Below, one piece after another: positions 10,305 through 23,758 of a stretch of DNA of 64,000 nucleotides. The notes below the pieces were generated by a model that was not told the DNA's origin, made no database searches, and saw only the letters and a program-made list of their open reading frames with translations. Position numbers and translations under genes: made by a program. Positions within the stretch are counted from its first letter, which is position 1. Each line of letters starts with the position of its first letter. Source of the DNA: Citrus sinensis (taxonomy: Eukaryota > Streptophyta > Magnoliopsida > Sapindales > Rutaceae); assembly GCF_022201045.2 (NCBI RefSeq), contig NC_068561.1, positions 23,132,501 to 23,196,500 of the forward strand, written 5' to 3'.

Positions 10305-12531
10305 TGGCTGAGGGTTTTATCATTCATTCAATAATAATAATAATAACAGCGAATAAAAAAATAATTGAAATTTTTTCTCATTAATTTCTGTCATTCATGA
10401 AATATCCCTTGAATCCTTCTGTCAAAGAGGCTAATTATCAAAACTCGATACTGGTTTCAAATTCCATCATCAAATCTCATATTAATTGCCGTAGTGATAA
10501 TTCTGAGTCATAAACAGATCAGGATTCTCTCATGATCTGATTATGTCCTGATCATATATGGAGTAAATAACTTAATTATTAATTAGTTGTTAATAAATAA
10601 AAAAATAAAAATTAAATTTTATCCATATACTACTATTAAAAGATACATGGTAAAAATTTTTTAAAAACTCAGTAGAATTCAAATTAGGAGAGAATCATAT
10701 TCCTCCATAAACAAAACCTTGCTATTATTTTCTTCGTTATACAATTCTCTAATAAGCTCCCAGAACACTCCACATTTGATCAGAGGATTTTAAAAATATT
10801 TTCTAAATACCAAAATATTCATAAGAACCATCCATTAGCACAATGATAACCCCTTATTATTATTATTATTCTACATGTGAAAGTCTTCCAGAGTCCGAAC
10901 ATCTAAATAGCGCCATAACGAAAAACTTAAGAAAGAGTTTCTGTAAATATAATATATTTTCATAAGACTAAAATGGTTATTAACGAACAAACGAACAAAC
11001 AAAAAATGTTGCAAGTAAATTTGCTCGAACGAAATGTAGTTGAAGTGTGCTTAAATATTTATTCATAGAAGTTGAAGGAATTCATGAAACCGCGTAGCCA
11101 TTGGAGTGAAGCAAGTAAAGAAAAGGACATGGACATGAGCACTTTAGTCAGATTTTTTAAATAAAAAAAAAACAAGAAACATTAAAAAATATATATAAAT
11201 AAATAAATAGCAACATGGGCAGAGTGCCGTGAATGGAAGCAAAAACACAAGTTGTTGCCAGGCTTGGCAGGTAGGTTAGTTGGTCAATAGTTGTAACGAA
11301 CGATCAAAGGTTAGTCTTCAAGCATTTCTCAATCAGTCTGATTTTTTGTCAAAACGAGTTGGTGTCTAGAAAACGCGTCTTCTTGTTGAATTATTACAGC
11401 CATGAACATCCCGTGGTATTCTTTCTTGTTGGGTCAGGCCGAGGTTTAACAAATGACGGCATATTTGTAAAACCCAATGAGGTTGAGGCCCACCTGTTTA
11501 AAGCCACCTAGCTCTAGTTGCGCCCACCTGCCAAAACATTTTTTCACTAATCACAATTTTCATCATCAGTTGACGTTTCTATCACAAATTTTAAAAAGGC
11601 CACGGCGATTTTGAAATTGTTTTAAGACAAAACACGAATTATAACTATACACGTAAAGTGATAAATAATAAAAAATTCATTCTAACTTTAAGCGTGCGAT
11701 TATAAAAGGGTACTCTATCTTAGAGCAGTTCCAACATATACGGACCCTCTTTAAAAATATATACAACTGTCAAATTTTATATCAAATGACCATTACTAAT
11801 AAGGAAATAAGTGTGTTGGATCAATTTTTTTTTAATTTAATGCTCACCGAAAAACACAACATGAAATATAATGTAAATTGACCCAATCTTTGGGCGGTCA
11901 TAACATAATCAAATTACATTTTTAAATAAATGACATGTGGTATAACATTATTGTAATTGAAGCCAATATAGTCACCCTGATAATAAGGTTAATATCTTAT
12001 ATATATATATATTTATTTATATAATTGTCCTCATGTGCATATACTCTTTTTTTTTTAACTGCAGACGTTATTATTTTTTTAGTGCGGATATATTCTTAAA
12101 ACATATAATTTAAGAGAATTAAAAATTAATTCTCTTAAATTTCATAATTTGATAGCGTAAGAAGAGAAAAACTATATATATATATATATAAACTATAAAG
12201 CGGCAAACGAGGAGGAAAAGCCGTAGAAAATCCAAAGCGCAACACCCAAAGGCCAAAGCGGCAAACAATAAACTAGTTTCACTTCTCTTAGTTTTCTCCG
12301 TTACTTTCTCAAAGCTGTCCCCACTCTTCTTGCCATTTATCCAACACTCTCAAAACGCTGACACTAGACTAAACTAAATAATATCACCACCACCACCACC
12401 ACCACCAATCCACTCTAATGCTATTGCCAGCAGAAATCCCCACTATTTTATCCGTACATCAATCTTAACGCCTGATCAAATTTCAAAAACCTTCATCAAC
12501 CACCAATTAGCTCAACGACTAGCTTCTTGCT
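10305..12531. other. Intergenic region between CML and fructokinase
   Basis: AT-rich spacer with TA microsatellites (about 12000 and 12175), a perfect 15-bp hairpin at 12107-12141 and a CAC repeat near 12388-12408 in the probable fructokinase leader. No gene is supported. Confidence 0.5.
12107..12141. repeat. Perfect 15-bp inverted repeat
   Basis: Arms aatttaagagaatta and taattctcttaaatt around a 5-nt loop. No T run or neighbouring gene end explains it. Confidence 0.7.
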
Positions 12532-15500
12532 ATGGCTCTTCATTCTACTGCATTTTGCTTCACTGGTGCTGTTTCTTCTTACTCTCACTCTTCAGTTAAG
12601 CTCAGTACTCACCCAACGATCAAAGCTTCATCTCCGCTTCCTCGGTTGAATGTTCGAGGTGGGTGTTTCATCTTAAATTTGTTGATATTTTTTAGTTGAT
12701 GAAATTAAATAAAAAATTTTAGCTGAAGATTGTTATGCATGCAGGAAATGGATCATTTAATGGGTTATTTTAGCTCGATTTGATCTTCATGTGTCATCAA
12801 AAGTTGTAATTGGCTTATCAGTGATCAAAACTGTATGTATTATCGTTAGTGCTGAAATTTTATTGTTCAACTTTTATACATGGCAGTGAAAGCACTTCCA
12901 GGTGATGGGTTATCTGAAACAAAGGAAACAAGGGAATCTCCGCTCGTGGTTTGTTTTGGGGAAATGCTGATTGATTTTGTTCCAACTGTTAGTGGACTTT
13001 CATTGGCTGAGTCGCCAGCTTTCAAGAAAGCTCCCGGCGGTGCACCTGCTAATGTGGCCGTTGGCATCGCTCGCCTTGGAGGCTCATCCGCTTTTATTGG
13101 GAAGGTACAGTAATTGATAGTATATGTTCAATTCATGGTAACTTTAATTTGTTTCCTGGGTAGCTTGTTTTCCTCTTCAATTATTTCTTAATTGTTCAAA
13201 CTTAGTTGGAACTATTGTCTGTCAATGTTTCTGTTTGATTATTCTAGTTTTGTAGAGGTATAAAGAGGGCAAGCGCTTAGGGAAATGAACATCAGGATGA
13301 CAGGATCAAATCAGAAATTAGCACATGAAAAAGTCCTTTCTGGATATCAAATATTTAATTTACGAGTCTCCTGATTGAGTTTCGTACCTTCTATCTCAGA
13401 GAATTTTTATGTTGTGCAAGTGACAATTTTAACTCGTCATCCTATTTTTTTCCAAAACGTCTAGAAGTTTAACAGCCTATTTCACCTGCTAGCATATGCA
13501 GATAAACCTGACTCTTAAGGTTCTGTCAATTTTAGGCTTATGATCACTCGACTTTAGTTCATAATATCTTATCTTATTAGTCATGCGCACAGGGCCACAC
13601 TCTCTATACTCGCTAACTCCTTTGTTTTCCCTTTTGGGTTTCCCTTGTAATGCTTCGATTTCAGTGATATTGTTCTTTCTAGTACAGCAATAAGTTCTGT
13701 TAATGGATAAAACTTTTCCATCTTATGTCTTGATTTCTTAAATTTTAACTGCCTCTAAAAGTTTAGTCCCTCATTATTGCATAGCTGATGGCCTTTTTCT
13801 CATACTTGCTTTATGCTGCAGACTACTTTGTTCTGTTTCTATGAACATGTGAAAGTTATCAGTTTGCCCTCTCTTAAAGTAAGGAATGCTGCTTAACAGC
13901 TATGGCCTATACCAGTTTCATGGCACAGCGTGCAGATTATTATACCTACTGTATCCCCTTCCTAGCCTATGCAGAAACATCATTGTTTCATCTTTTCATC
14001 CCTGTGATGCTCTGTTTTTATCCAGTATCATATTACCCCTGCTAGGTTGCAGAGCTGACTTGAGGAGTTTCCACAGTATTAAGACTTATCAGCACAGAAA
14101 TTTAAATGAATGTTAAGTATTCATTGATGCATCTAATTAAAGGTCATCTAATCATTGTAGAAATAGATGATTAAAGTAACTGCCTATAGATCTTGGAAGC
14201 TGAATTGAAGACAGCTTATTGTTCCTGACAACAGAAATCCCTGGGCCAGAATTTGTAAAACATCCACTCTAACAGCCAGCAAAAACAATCAGTTGTGTCT
14301 TTAATTTTTTCTATCTAACAACTCTGTAATGTTTTTATCGTCTCATTTCATTCTGTATACAAAAAAATAAATCGATGTATTCAAGGTTATTTCCATATGA
14401 GAAGGAGCAAATAATCTACTTCTTGTTCACTGAGGAAGCATATCCTACTGTGTGTCTATTTATGGTGAGTGTGAAGGTTCTCTCAGAAATGTAATGTTTC
14501 TCACAACATCTGCAGGTTGGTGCAGATGAATTTGGTTACATGCTTGCTGATATATTGAAGGAGAACAATGTGAATGGTGATGGGATGCGCTTTGACCCTG
14601 GTGCACGTACGGCTTTAGCATTTGTTACACTAAGGAGTGATGGGGAACGCGAGTTCATGTTTTACCGTAATCCTAGTGCTGATATGTTGCTTCAAGAAGC
14701 TGAACTTGATCTCAGTTTAATTACGAAGGTATTGCAGGATGATACAAGTTTCATTTTTTTTTTAAATGTAATTATTAATACTAACAGACGAGCAAGAGGG
14801 AAAAAAAAAACTTATAAAAAAATAGTGACAGAAAAGAGTACTTCTACGGTTAAGTTTGCAGTGACAGAAAGAGCATATATATTAAGTTTGTCCATAGTTT
14901 CTTACACTCAGTTTAATAATACTTGTTGTCACATGATTTGCAGCAGGCAACAAGGACTCGAATTCTAAACTCTCTGTAACGTCAGACCTACCAACATTTA
15001 ATTATCATAGAAATAGTTTGGTAGCTGGCATTGGCATTTTAGTTCATTTTATGTAGAGGTTTCCTTGTTAGGCCTCACTCATCCAAAGGGTGCACTGACA
15101 ATGTTTTGTTGCCTCAATTTTAGTTATATATAGATTAATACCCTTATTATTTTCTTTTTTTTTTCCTATTTAACTTACTGATTTTCTTATGGAATTTGTT
15201 CTTTGATTGATTCCCCCAGGCAAAAATTTTTCATTATGGTTCTATAAGTCTAATTACAGAACCATGTAAGTCAGCTCACATAGCTGCAGCAAAAGCTGCA
15301 AAGGATGCTGGTGTGGTTCTCTCCTATGACCCCAATCTAAGGCTTCCCCTTTGGCCCTCAGCAGACAAAGCAAGAGAAGGAATTCTGAGCATTTGGGAGA
15401 CTGCTGACATTATCAAGGTGGGAACGCTTTCAGATTTTACTTTTTACCCTTCTATGGAACAATGATCAAGAATAAAAAGAAACCACCATGTCTTATCATA

Positions 15501-17082
15501 ACAATTCAAACTAAATTTTCAGATCAGTGAAGAAGAGATTTCTTTTCTAACCCAAGGAGAAGACCCATATGATGATGCAGTCGTTTATAAACTATTTCAT
15601 GCGAATCTTAAATTGCTACTTGTCACCGAGGGTCCAGATGGTTGCAGGTACTACACCAAGGTAAGCACTCAAGATAGCAATAGCTTCCAAAGTTACTTGT
15701 AGAGCAAGATTTTATTTAAGAAGATTTACTGGAACAGCAAGATGTTTTTTGAGAAGATTTACTAGAGGGAATATCAAACTTTTTGGGAACATCATTAGAG
15801 GAAATTTCTCAACTTTGTTTCCAGAAAAAGGAATTATTTAATCATACCTTTGGATATTCTTGGTTTTGAAGGTAGGTAAAACTCAAAATTAACATTTTGT
15901 TATTTAATTAAAGATAAGAGACAATTGAAAAAAAAAAAACTTCTCCAATTAACTTACAAGGTGTTCTCCTCTCTGCTTTGTTTGAAAGCGCCACCGAAGA
16001 AGATTTTTTGTAAAGCAGATCTAAGGAACTTACACTCTGATTAAAAGTTTAGATTATGATGTCCCATAAACCGTACCATAATATGCTTATACTTAGTCTT
16101 TTAATATGGTGATCTGAGCATTTGTAACTGTTTGAATGTTTGGTCCAATGTTGTAGGACAGGCATGAAATATCTTATTTTTATAATAATTAGGAGCCTGA
16201 AGATTGCTATTCTATAATTTTTCCAGGATTTCAGCGGTAGAGTGCAGGGTTTGAAGGTAGAGGCTGTTGATGCCACTGGTGCAGGGGATGCTTTTGTCGC
16301 TGGGATACTATCACAACTATCCACTGATTTCTCCTTGCTTCAGGTACTGCCCAATTTATTTCAGATAATACAGCTTTTTCCTTCTTCATTTTTTTTTTTC
16401 GAATGGTTCTCATAGAATGATGAATGTCAGCCATTTGATTGGTTCTCCAACTTCTTTTAATATTTGCCAAATCTTAAGTTGATTGGACACTTGGAGTCAT
16501 GCCATTGAAATTATTCTCACAATTTAAAATTTCCAGCATAAGGAAAATGTGATTATGAGTCAAATATCTGTAGATATTTAATGAATGCATGTCTTTCTAG
16601 TGCCTGATGGATTTTGATTGAACAAAGGGATTAGCAAAAATGGACCCTATAAAAAGTTATTAATGTACTTATAAGAATACGACATTGCATACGGCTTGGT
16701 TTACTTCTTGATTATTATGTTCAATGTGGAACTTATTCCCCAATCAAAATATCAGTTAATTCCATTTTACCCATTTCCTCTTCATGAATAACTTCTAAAT
16801 CAGGATAAAATTTGGATAGCCTCGATCAATTTGGCTCCTTTATTTATTTATTTATTTTTTCAACATATCAGTTCGCATGTTTAAAACTCCCTATACTTGA
16901 TCAACTCTGTATTACAAGGTTATAATCTATTTGGTTTAATCTTGCAGAAAGAAGACCAATTAAGAGATGCTCTTAGGTTTGCTAATGCATGCGGTGCGCT
17001 GACTGTAATGGAGAGAGGTGCAATTCCGGCTTTGCCCACAAGAGAAGCTGTGCTGAATGCCATCCATGCTCCCGTATCGTAA
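12532..17082 (+). CDS. FRK3-like: Plastid fructokinase (pfkB family, FRK3-like)
   Basis: Phosphorylates fructose to fructose 6-phosphate for starch and central carbon metabolism. Exons: 12532-12658, 12887-13104, 14516-14728, 15220-15417, 15523-15660, 16227-16343 and 16948-17082, giving 381 residues, close to the roughly 384 of Arabidopsis FRK3. Residues 1-45 are Ser/Thr-rich and look like a chloroplast transit peptide. [14 protein letters not shown] opens the kinase fold, [18 protein letters not shown] is the first pfkB signature, and [10 protein letters not shown] (around residue 312) is the second, with the catalytic Asp. All intron borders keep the frame. Intron 2 is 1.4 kb; the others are short to moderate. 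No defect is seen. Confidence 0.95.
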
Positions 17083-17526
17083 AGTATTTGTTTTATCCAA
17101 ATTCTGTACAACTAGTTACCAACTTGAGTACCCTTTCAAATTCTTCGGATGGCACGGTGCCACTGCATTCATAGAAACTGACTTTCCTAAATAATATGAA
17201 TCAGTCCTTTTATATGGAGCATAGCTCAAGTCTTTTAGCCAAAATTAGTTTGATCCATGCTGTAACTACCGAGAATCTATCGAAATTCCATGTTTCCACT
17301 TGTCAAAATGCAGTTCAATACCTAAAATTCTCATTGCATTAGTCTCGGGAAAACAGTTTTGAATTTACATTTCTTCAGGTGATCCGCACATGAAGCTCAG
17401 CCACTCACTCATTCAAATGCTATCCTTATTATTCAAAAACCATTTCTTTAAGAAGCAAAGCTCTGCATGCTTTTGCCGCATTCACTTGTAAACCAAACTT
17501 GTTGATCAGAAGAAACAGAAACAACA
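17083..17526. other. Fructokinase 3' flank and polcalcin promoter
   Basis: A gap of 444 bp between the fructokinase stop and the next start codon must hold the 3' UTR of one gene and the promoter of the other. No clear TATA box was identified. Confidence 0.4.
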
Positions 17527-17781
17527 ATGGCTGATGAAGAACAGGATAAGGCCGACCGCGAGCGTGTCTTTAAGCGCTTCGACTTGAACGGTGACGGGAA
17601 AATCTCCGCATCAGAGCTTGCGGATTGCCTGAACGCCCTCGCCTCAGTCTCTGATGAAGAGGTCAAGAAGATGATGGCTGAAATTGATACTGATGGCGAT
17701 GGCGTCATATCTTACGACGAATTCACAGCTTTTGCAGAAGCCAACCGTGGCTTGATTAAGAATGTTGCTAAGATATTTTAA
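17527..17781 (+). CDS. Polcalcin-type two-EF-hand calcium-binding protein
   Basis: A single-exon gene for 84 residues, the usual polcalcin length. It has two canonical EF-hand loops at about residues 19-30 (DLNGDGKISASE) and 54-65 (DTDGDGVISYDE), plus the family C-terminus RGLIKNVAKIF. It closely resembles the pollen allergens Bet v 4 and Phl p 7, which are pollen-specific calcium sensors or buffers that dimerise. Pollen expression here is inferred from the family. It lies 444 bp downstream of fructokinase on the same strand and 7.7 kb from the four-EF-hand CML. Confidence 0.94.
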   Translation: MADEEQDKADRERVFKRFDLNGDGKISASELADCLNALASVSDEEVKKMMAEIDTDGDGVISYDEFTAFAEANRGLIKNVAKIF

Positions 17782-18698
17782 ACTTTTTTCTTTCTCTATT
17801 TCTTCATTCATTGGCGATTTTTTTTTTTTAAAAAAGGACCTTTGGTTTTCAATTTTTTGCTTCCAAGTTTTTGTGTGTCACTTGAAATGTCTGTGAGGTG
17901 CACTCTTTCATGTGTTCAATAGGGAAGCGATGATACTTGGATTAATAGGGAACTTTTATGATACTTGAATTTTTATGCCATGTCTTATTCTTATAGTATT
18001 CTTGCTCATCTAGTATATAGTCAACATATTTATTTACTATAGTGACTTGATCTTGAAATTTGGATTCAATGTTACTTTGAGCCTTGTATTGATTTAAACT
18101 TCTTAATTCCAATGCTTTAGATTAATTTAATACGGCATACTAAAATCAAGCCAAAATAAGCATCAAATCATAAATGTTTTAATGGATAACATCGTCCACT
18201 TTTTACAACCCAAATATACATGTGGCGTGATTTCAAAACGTCTGTCGAGTACAATTGATGTCAGAGATTAACAAGATAATGCCACGTGCTGATGTCAAAA
18301 CATGAGCACTATAACTATTGCTTATTAAATTACTTCTTTACATTTTCTTAATGAATTTTATATTTCAAATAATCCATCTCAAGATTGTGAAATGGGGACT
18401 CGTGTTGCAAAAGTATAATAAAATGATACCAAATGACGACTATCAACCGCCAAAAGGAAAATGTGTCAACAATATGCAATGAGTATGAATTTTAAAATAC
18501 TAAAAATGTTAGACCCCACATGATATTTTGTGAATAAAATTTATTGAAAACCAATTATGCAATTCTCATTTTGATAGAGTACCGTCTGAGAAATAGTCAA
18601 CCAGTAAGAGCTCTCGAGTCCTGAACACAATTTTCAATTTTATAATTAATTTTTAAAAATACCTTATAGAAAGGCCACTACATTTTCCGAAAGCATGT
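17782..18698. other. Intergenic spacer
   Basis: 3' flank of the polcalcin gene and AT-rich DNA. One CACGTG lies near 18284. No gene is seen. Confidence 0.45.
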
Positions 18699-18707
18699 TG
18701 CTAAAAT

Positions 18708-18858
18708 GGATTCCCCTTAGGTGCAACAGTGGCACCGTGCCACAGTTGCACCTAGCCGTTGGATGCAGTTGGATGTCAGTGGATCCCACCAATCCAACTG
18801 CATCCAACGGCTAGGTGCAACTGTGGCACGGTGCCACTGTTGCACCGTAGCCTGATCC
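18708..18858. mobile_element. Hairpin MITE with 9-bp target duplication (Mutator-like)
   Basis: A 151-bp element that folds back on itself. Arms 18721-18774 and 18792-18845 are perfectly complementary over 54 bp around a 17-nt loop, and outer ends GGATT/ATCC extend the pairing imperfectly. It is flanked by identical 9-bp repeats, tgctaaaat, at 18699-18707 and 18859-18867. A 9-bp duplication is the hallmark of Mutator-like elements. Perfect arms and an intact duplication indicate a recent insertion. Each arm also contains a 31-bp near-palindrome beginning gtgcaacagtggcac. There is no coding capacity. Confidence 0.85.
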
Positions 18859-18867
18859 TGCTAAAAT

Positions 18868-20074
18868 ATTTAAATTTCGCTATTTATGATTTTCTTTTTG
18901 TTCTTTTTAAGTTTCTGGCTATGGAAGTTCTGATAGAACTCTTATTATAGGTAAATATTTTCCCTTGTCTTTTAATAATTTTGTTTATTTTATATTCCAT
19001 CATTAGCCGCGTTTTTATTATCGGTAAATTTTTTTATTGTTAGTAACAATTTTTTCGTTATAAGTACAACTTACTTATTCATGTTTTATGAGTATATTAG
19101 TTGACCCAAATTTGTTTACATATGTGATTATAATATTTTGATTATGGTGATTTAAATTAATACTGTCTTTTTAGTTTTTAATTTCACTATCAATTTTAAT
19201 TCTTTTCGATATCTTATAATAATGACACATCAAATATCACATCAGTATATTCCAACTACGTGTGTAGTTTTGTCATTAAATAAATATACCGCAACAAAAT
19301 CAAGTCAAAATATGTATTCATTATAAATGTTTTATTGGACAAAGCCGCCATTCAAACAAAATCAAGTAAATTGTAGATATCCATCTCGAATGGTCTAAAG
19401 AATAACATCGTCCATCTTCTTCTAATACTAATTATTATTATTATTATTATTATTCATCTTTTCACCGTTAAAATATAAAAAATAATACTAATAAATTGCT
19501 AAAAATAAAAATGTTAAATAAAATTACATTTGTAATATTTTACTAAGGATCCTTTAAAGTGAATGTATTGGTTGAAAGTTTTCTAGAGACCCAATTAAAT
19601 ATAAAACTAAGCAACAGTAAAAAAAAAAAAAATTGTTTTGCACTTCCTTCGCAAATTAGTAAATATAAAAATGATTCATTTTCACGAAATACAAACATAG
19701 TGACAAGGATGGTCCAATCAGACGCATTTTACACATATTTTTGAAAAACGGAAAGTAGCAAAACAAAAACAATACCAGGCGCAGCCTTATCAGCCTGCAA
19801 TAACTCCGAAAGTCAAAAGTCAGTTGAGCAACAATCTTCATGAAAAATAAAACTCTACAGAGCAAGGCCATTACACTTTTCCCATGGTTTTGGCACAGGT
19901 AAATGGAAAATATGTACACAAATTATCATCAGACTCCTTTAACTCTGTACAGATTATAAGCACATTTTTTTTCCCTGTTACTAGTGTCTAACACCTCTTG
20001 CTCCTAAGCAAGCAACACAGTGAAATCGGTTTAAAAAAAAAAAAAAAAAATCAGACAGTTCGTTTAGTAATGTT
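18868..20074. other. AT-rich spacer before kinase 3' end
   Basis: AT-rich sequence with TTA and A repeats. The last 150-300 bp are probably the 3' UTR of the minus-strand kinase. No gene is supported. Confidence 0.45.
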
Positions 20075-22883
20075 TCAACGACAGTAAAGGTGATCATCCT
20101 CCTCAAACTCCGAAACTCCTAGCATTGCCAAAGCTAAGTGGCTCTTCATCTCACTTTTTGTTTGTTGTAACTGGGGGTAACAATCAATAATTCCAGAAAA
20201 ATTGTGCTTTTTCCAAGTACAGTAAATTAACTCTTCTTCCCCTCTAAGTATGGCAATAATTTCATCAATACCAGGCCTTCGAGATTCTTCACTGCTAATG
20301 CAGGCAGCTGCAGCTTGAATCACCCGGGCTATTTGAGCTGAATTTCTCGAAGTGCATTTGAGCCGCGGATCTAGCAACTCTTCAACCGCTGCCATTCCTC
20401 TATGCAGAATTGGTTTTGCCTGCAAAAACCAATGTAGAGCCTATATTTAGTTTCTTACTTCCATAAAAAATGTTAAGTCGAGAGGCTGTCACGAGTAATT
20501 ATTAATGGAAAAAGAGAACTTCCCGTTTCCATGAATTATTATTTAAGCAGTATATTTTATTATAGCTTATTCTGTAAACAAACAAAATTCCCGAGGCGTT
20601 GCCAATATGAAGCAAATACCATTAAGACTTTTATATCTATATTTCAAATATTAACAACAATCTTTAAAATTTGTCTTCATATGCATTTAAAATGATCTTC
20701 GGTCGCTGTTATGAAAGATGGTAAATGTAATCATTTCATTGGTCTTTTAAGCCGCAATGGCAAATTTTGCGATGACAGAATTTGACCGTGACAAAAGCCC
20801 GTCAAAAATGTCATGCTTCAAGTGAAGATGCCACAGGCTTACGCTAACAATGCCAAATAGGGCCGATAAGAAAATCTGAAATTTGAAAAATTAGCACAAA
20901 TTAAGTTTTTCTAGATGATCCAATTAACAACAATTTCATAACTAATATACCACCGATGGTTACTATCTTTTTTTAGTTTCAATATAAAGTACAAAAATGA
21001 AATGTCATTTTCATTATTCTCTACCACAAGTAAGTGATGTTTCACTAATGATTTCAAACCTTACACCATTACCCGGGGAAATTGTTCATTGACCAAGCAG
21101 TCATCATTAATACATAGTTTACGTATTTTGGGCACTGTCAATATCAAGGCAATACGGGGACCCCCTTCTTTTTTTGAAGTAAGCTAATAAGAGCATTAAT
21201 TCAGTTACCATCAAGTCAATGCAAAGAATGGATATTTCAAGAATTTAGCAGATTAACCTACCCACAGGACCAAGTTCTCTTCTCCTTGAAGCCTCCTTGC
21301 TTCAATCGGCTTTCGTCCAGTTAGCAGTTCCAACAGTACCACACCAAATGCATAAACATCAGTCTTATCGGATACTTTTCCATGTTGGAAGTACTCAGGA
21401 GCCAAGTAACTGGAAATTCAAATTGTGTTTCCATTTGTTTCAGTAAACAGGAAAATACTAATCACATTCTTCGTTAACAATTCTGGAAGAAATACCCATA
21501 GGTTTTAAAATCATACCCAAATGTTCCCTTAACAGTTTTGCAGAGGAAAGGAACTGAAGGTGCAGAAGTCCAAGTAGCTAATCCAAAATCACATAACTGC
21601 ACACATATTATCACAAATTAATAAAAATGAAAACATATGACTTACGTCAAAAATAACATCTGGTTCCATAGATCAGTAAACTATATTACTCACCTTAGGT
21701 ATTTTCTTGGAAGAAAGGAGAATGTTTGAGGGCTTAATGTCTCTATGAACAACACATCTTTCAGTTCCATTGTGCAGATATGCCACTGATTCTGCAATTC
21801 CAAGGGCAACCTTATACCTAACAGACCAAGGCAATGTCGAATTACCTCTTACTCCTTTCTTCTTCTCTGCAAATGGGCACAACACATCACAAATCACTCA
21901 ACATCATACAAACTGAGATCAAATTCCAAAAACTTTCTATTAAAAAGAGCTAAGAGAACAACATACCATGTAAATGGCGCTCTAAGCTACCACCAGAAAC
22001 ATACTTGTATATCAAGAACAAACCCTGTTCTGGATCAATGCAAAATCCCACAAGAGGAACAATATTTGGATGGTGAAGAGAACTAGCAATCATCAGTTCT
22101 CTACAAAATGCTTTTGAAGACTCCTTATCTTCTTTGTCTAATCTCTTAATAGCCACTGAAGTTCTCAAAAGCCCAACTTTACCCTTAAACACAAAACTCA
22201 AAGCTCCTCTTCCTAAAACTCTACCTATCCATCACAAAAAAGCCAACTACAGTCACATATACAAAATCAAAATCAACCAAAAAAAAAAAATTACAAACCA
22301 AACAAATAAACCCATTAGAGTTACCTTTAGAAAAATTATGAGTAGCTGCAAGAATTTCACCATAGCTAAGCCTGATCAAAGAATTGGCCACTGGAGAAAT
22401 ACTCCTCTCAAGAGACTGAATCTTTCTCCATTTGAGCTCTTGGGCACGAGAATCACACAACCCATTTTCCAAATTCACCATTAACACAGTAGCAGAAGCA
22501 GAAGCGCCAATGTTCATGGACTCAAGCTCAACCTGAGAGCAGAGACTAAACCTGAAAGAAGAGTGAACTGATTGTGGATCAGTACTTGTCAACTCTGCCC
22601 CTCCTGACTCAGCAAGCAACCAAGCCTTGTTATGCTCCAGGTTGCTACCTTTACTCTTCTCATCATCGTCGTTAATGCGATTGTTGTGATTATTGCTGAG
22701 AGAAGGCAAGAAACATGATAAACCAAAATCCCAGATCATTTTTCTCAATAAAGTTTTGATTTTTAGCTCATTATAATGCTTGTTATAGACCTTGTACTCA
22801 CAGTAATTATCTGAAACAATAGAGGAAGCATACAACTCATTATGTTGCGAGCTTTTAGAGTAAGTGTCTTGGGAAAAACCCAT
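20075..22883 (-). CDS. Receptor-like cytoplasmic kinase
   Basis: Serine/threonine kinase without signal peptide or membrane segment in the accepted protein. Exons (minus): 22883-22325, 22224-21967, 21866-21694, 21596-21517, 21409-21262 and 20419-20075, giving 520 residues. A Ser-rich N-terminal region of about 180 residues precedes the kinase domain. Gly loop [15 protein letters not shown] lysine, HRDIKPSN catalytic loop (His 313, Asp 315; RD type), DFG at about 333 and APEY are all present, so it should be active. The ATG at 22883 is the first in frame; upstream frame residues look membrane-like but lack an ATG. It resembles Arabidopsis At1g66460 and At5g37790, which occupy the same place relative to CML, FRK and RHD6/RSL1. 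Substrate and pathway unknown. Confidence 0.9.
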
Positions 22884-23758
22884 TTTTGATGACAAAGTAG
22901 ATCTCAATGAGAGCACAGAACCCCAGAAACCAAAAAGAAAGAGAGAGAGACAGAGACTGAAAGGGGAAAGCAAAAGAATCAAAATAAAGAAGAGAATTAA
23001 AAAAAAGTTAAAGGTAGCCGCTGCTTTGCTTCAAGGGTGGGAGAGAATTTTGAGGGGGTAATGGGTGGTAATGGGCAAATGACAATGCGTCCATCAGTTT
23101 GTTTATGTATGTATGTATGTACACAAGAATCTGATTAAATTAATGGCAATGGTCATGGTTTTGGTCTTTGAAAAATAGAAAAAAATGACGATGGGTTGAG
23201 GAGTTGGTTTCTTGGTGATGATATGACAGACAATCAGTGTTTATTTAATTTTTAAGGTGAGAAAGAAGAAGATTCTTGTTGCTAACTGCTGAGGCTTAAG
23301 TGGACAACCAGAACCCATACCCATTCCAGGTTTCATTTGGTGTGCTTTATTTTTAATGCTGAGCCTGAGCCTGACATTTAGAGAGAATCAACCGGAATAT
23401 AGGGGAAGCTTGTTTGTGGTCTGATTTAATGGATTTCTTTAATTTTTTTTCCCTTTTTTTTGTTAATTTGAGTTATAAATTAAAAGATTTTAAGTTTTAT
23501 GACCAAAAATTTTTTGGGACAAGAAAATAATCATTAGAAGACGGCGTGGCATTTAGTTTGGTGACCATCCAATCCAACACCCTCCAACCTCCAACAAGTA
23601 ACAAACTCTCTCTGCTCATCCGCTGATCTTTGTGTTTTCAATTTTCAAATGAGTTTATAGCTAAAGATAATAATCAAATGATCATTATTATGTAGTGAGT
23701 TTAGCTGCCTTTTTTTTTCTTTTTCTTTTTTAATTTTTACATCACTTATCCTCAATTA
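22884..23758. other. Kinase promoter and spacer
   Basis: Upstream region of the minus-strand kinase with a GA-rich stretch near 22937-22975 and a tatg repeat near 23105-23119. No gene seen. Confidence 0.4.

Noticed and set aside
22884-22982. Membrane-like segment in frame before the kinase
   Set aside because: No ATG in frame upstream of 22883, so it is leader sequence.
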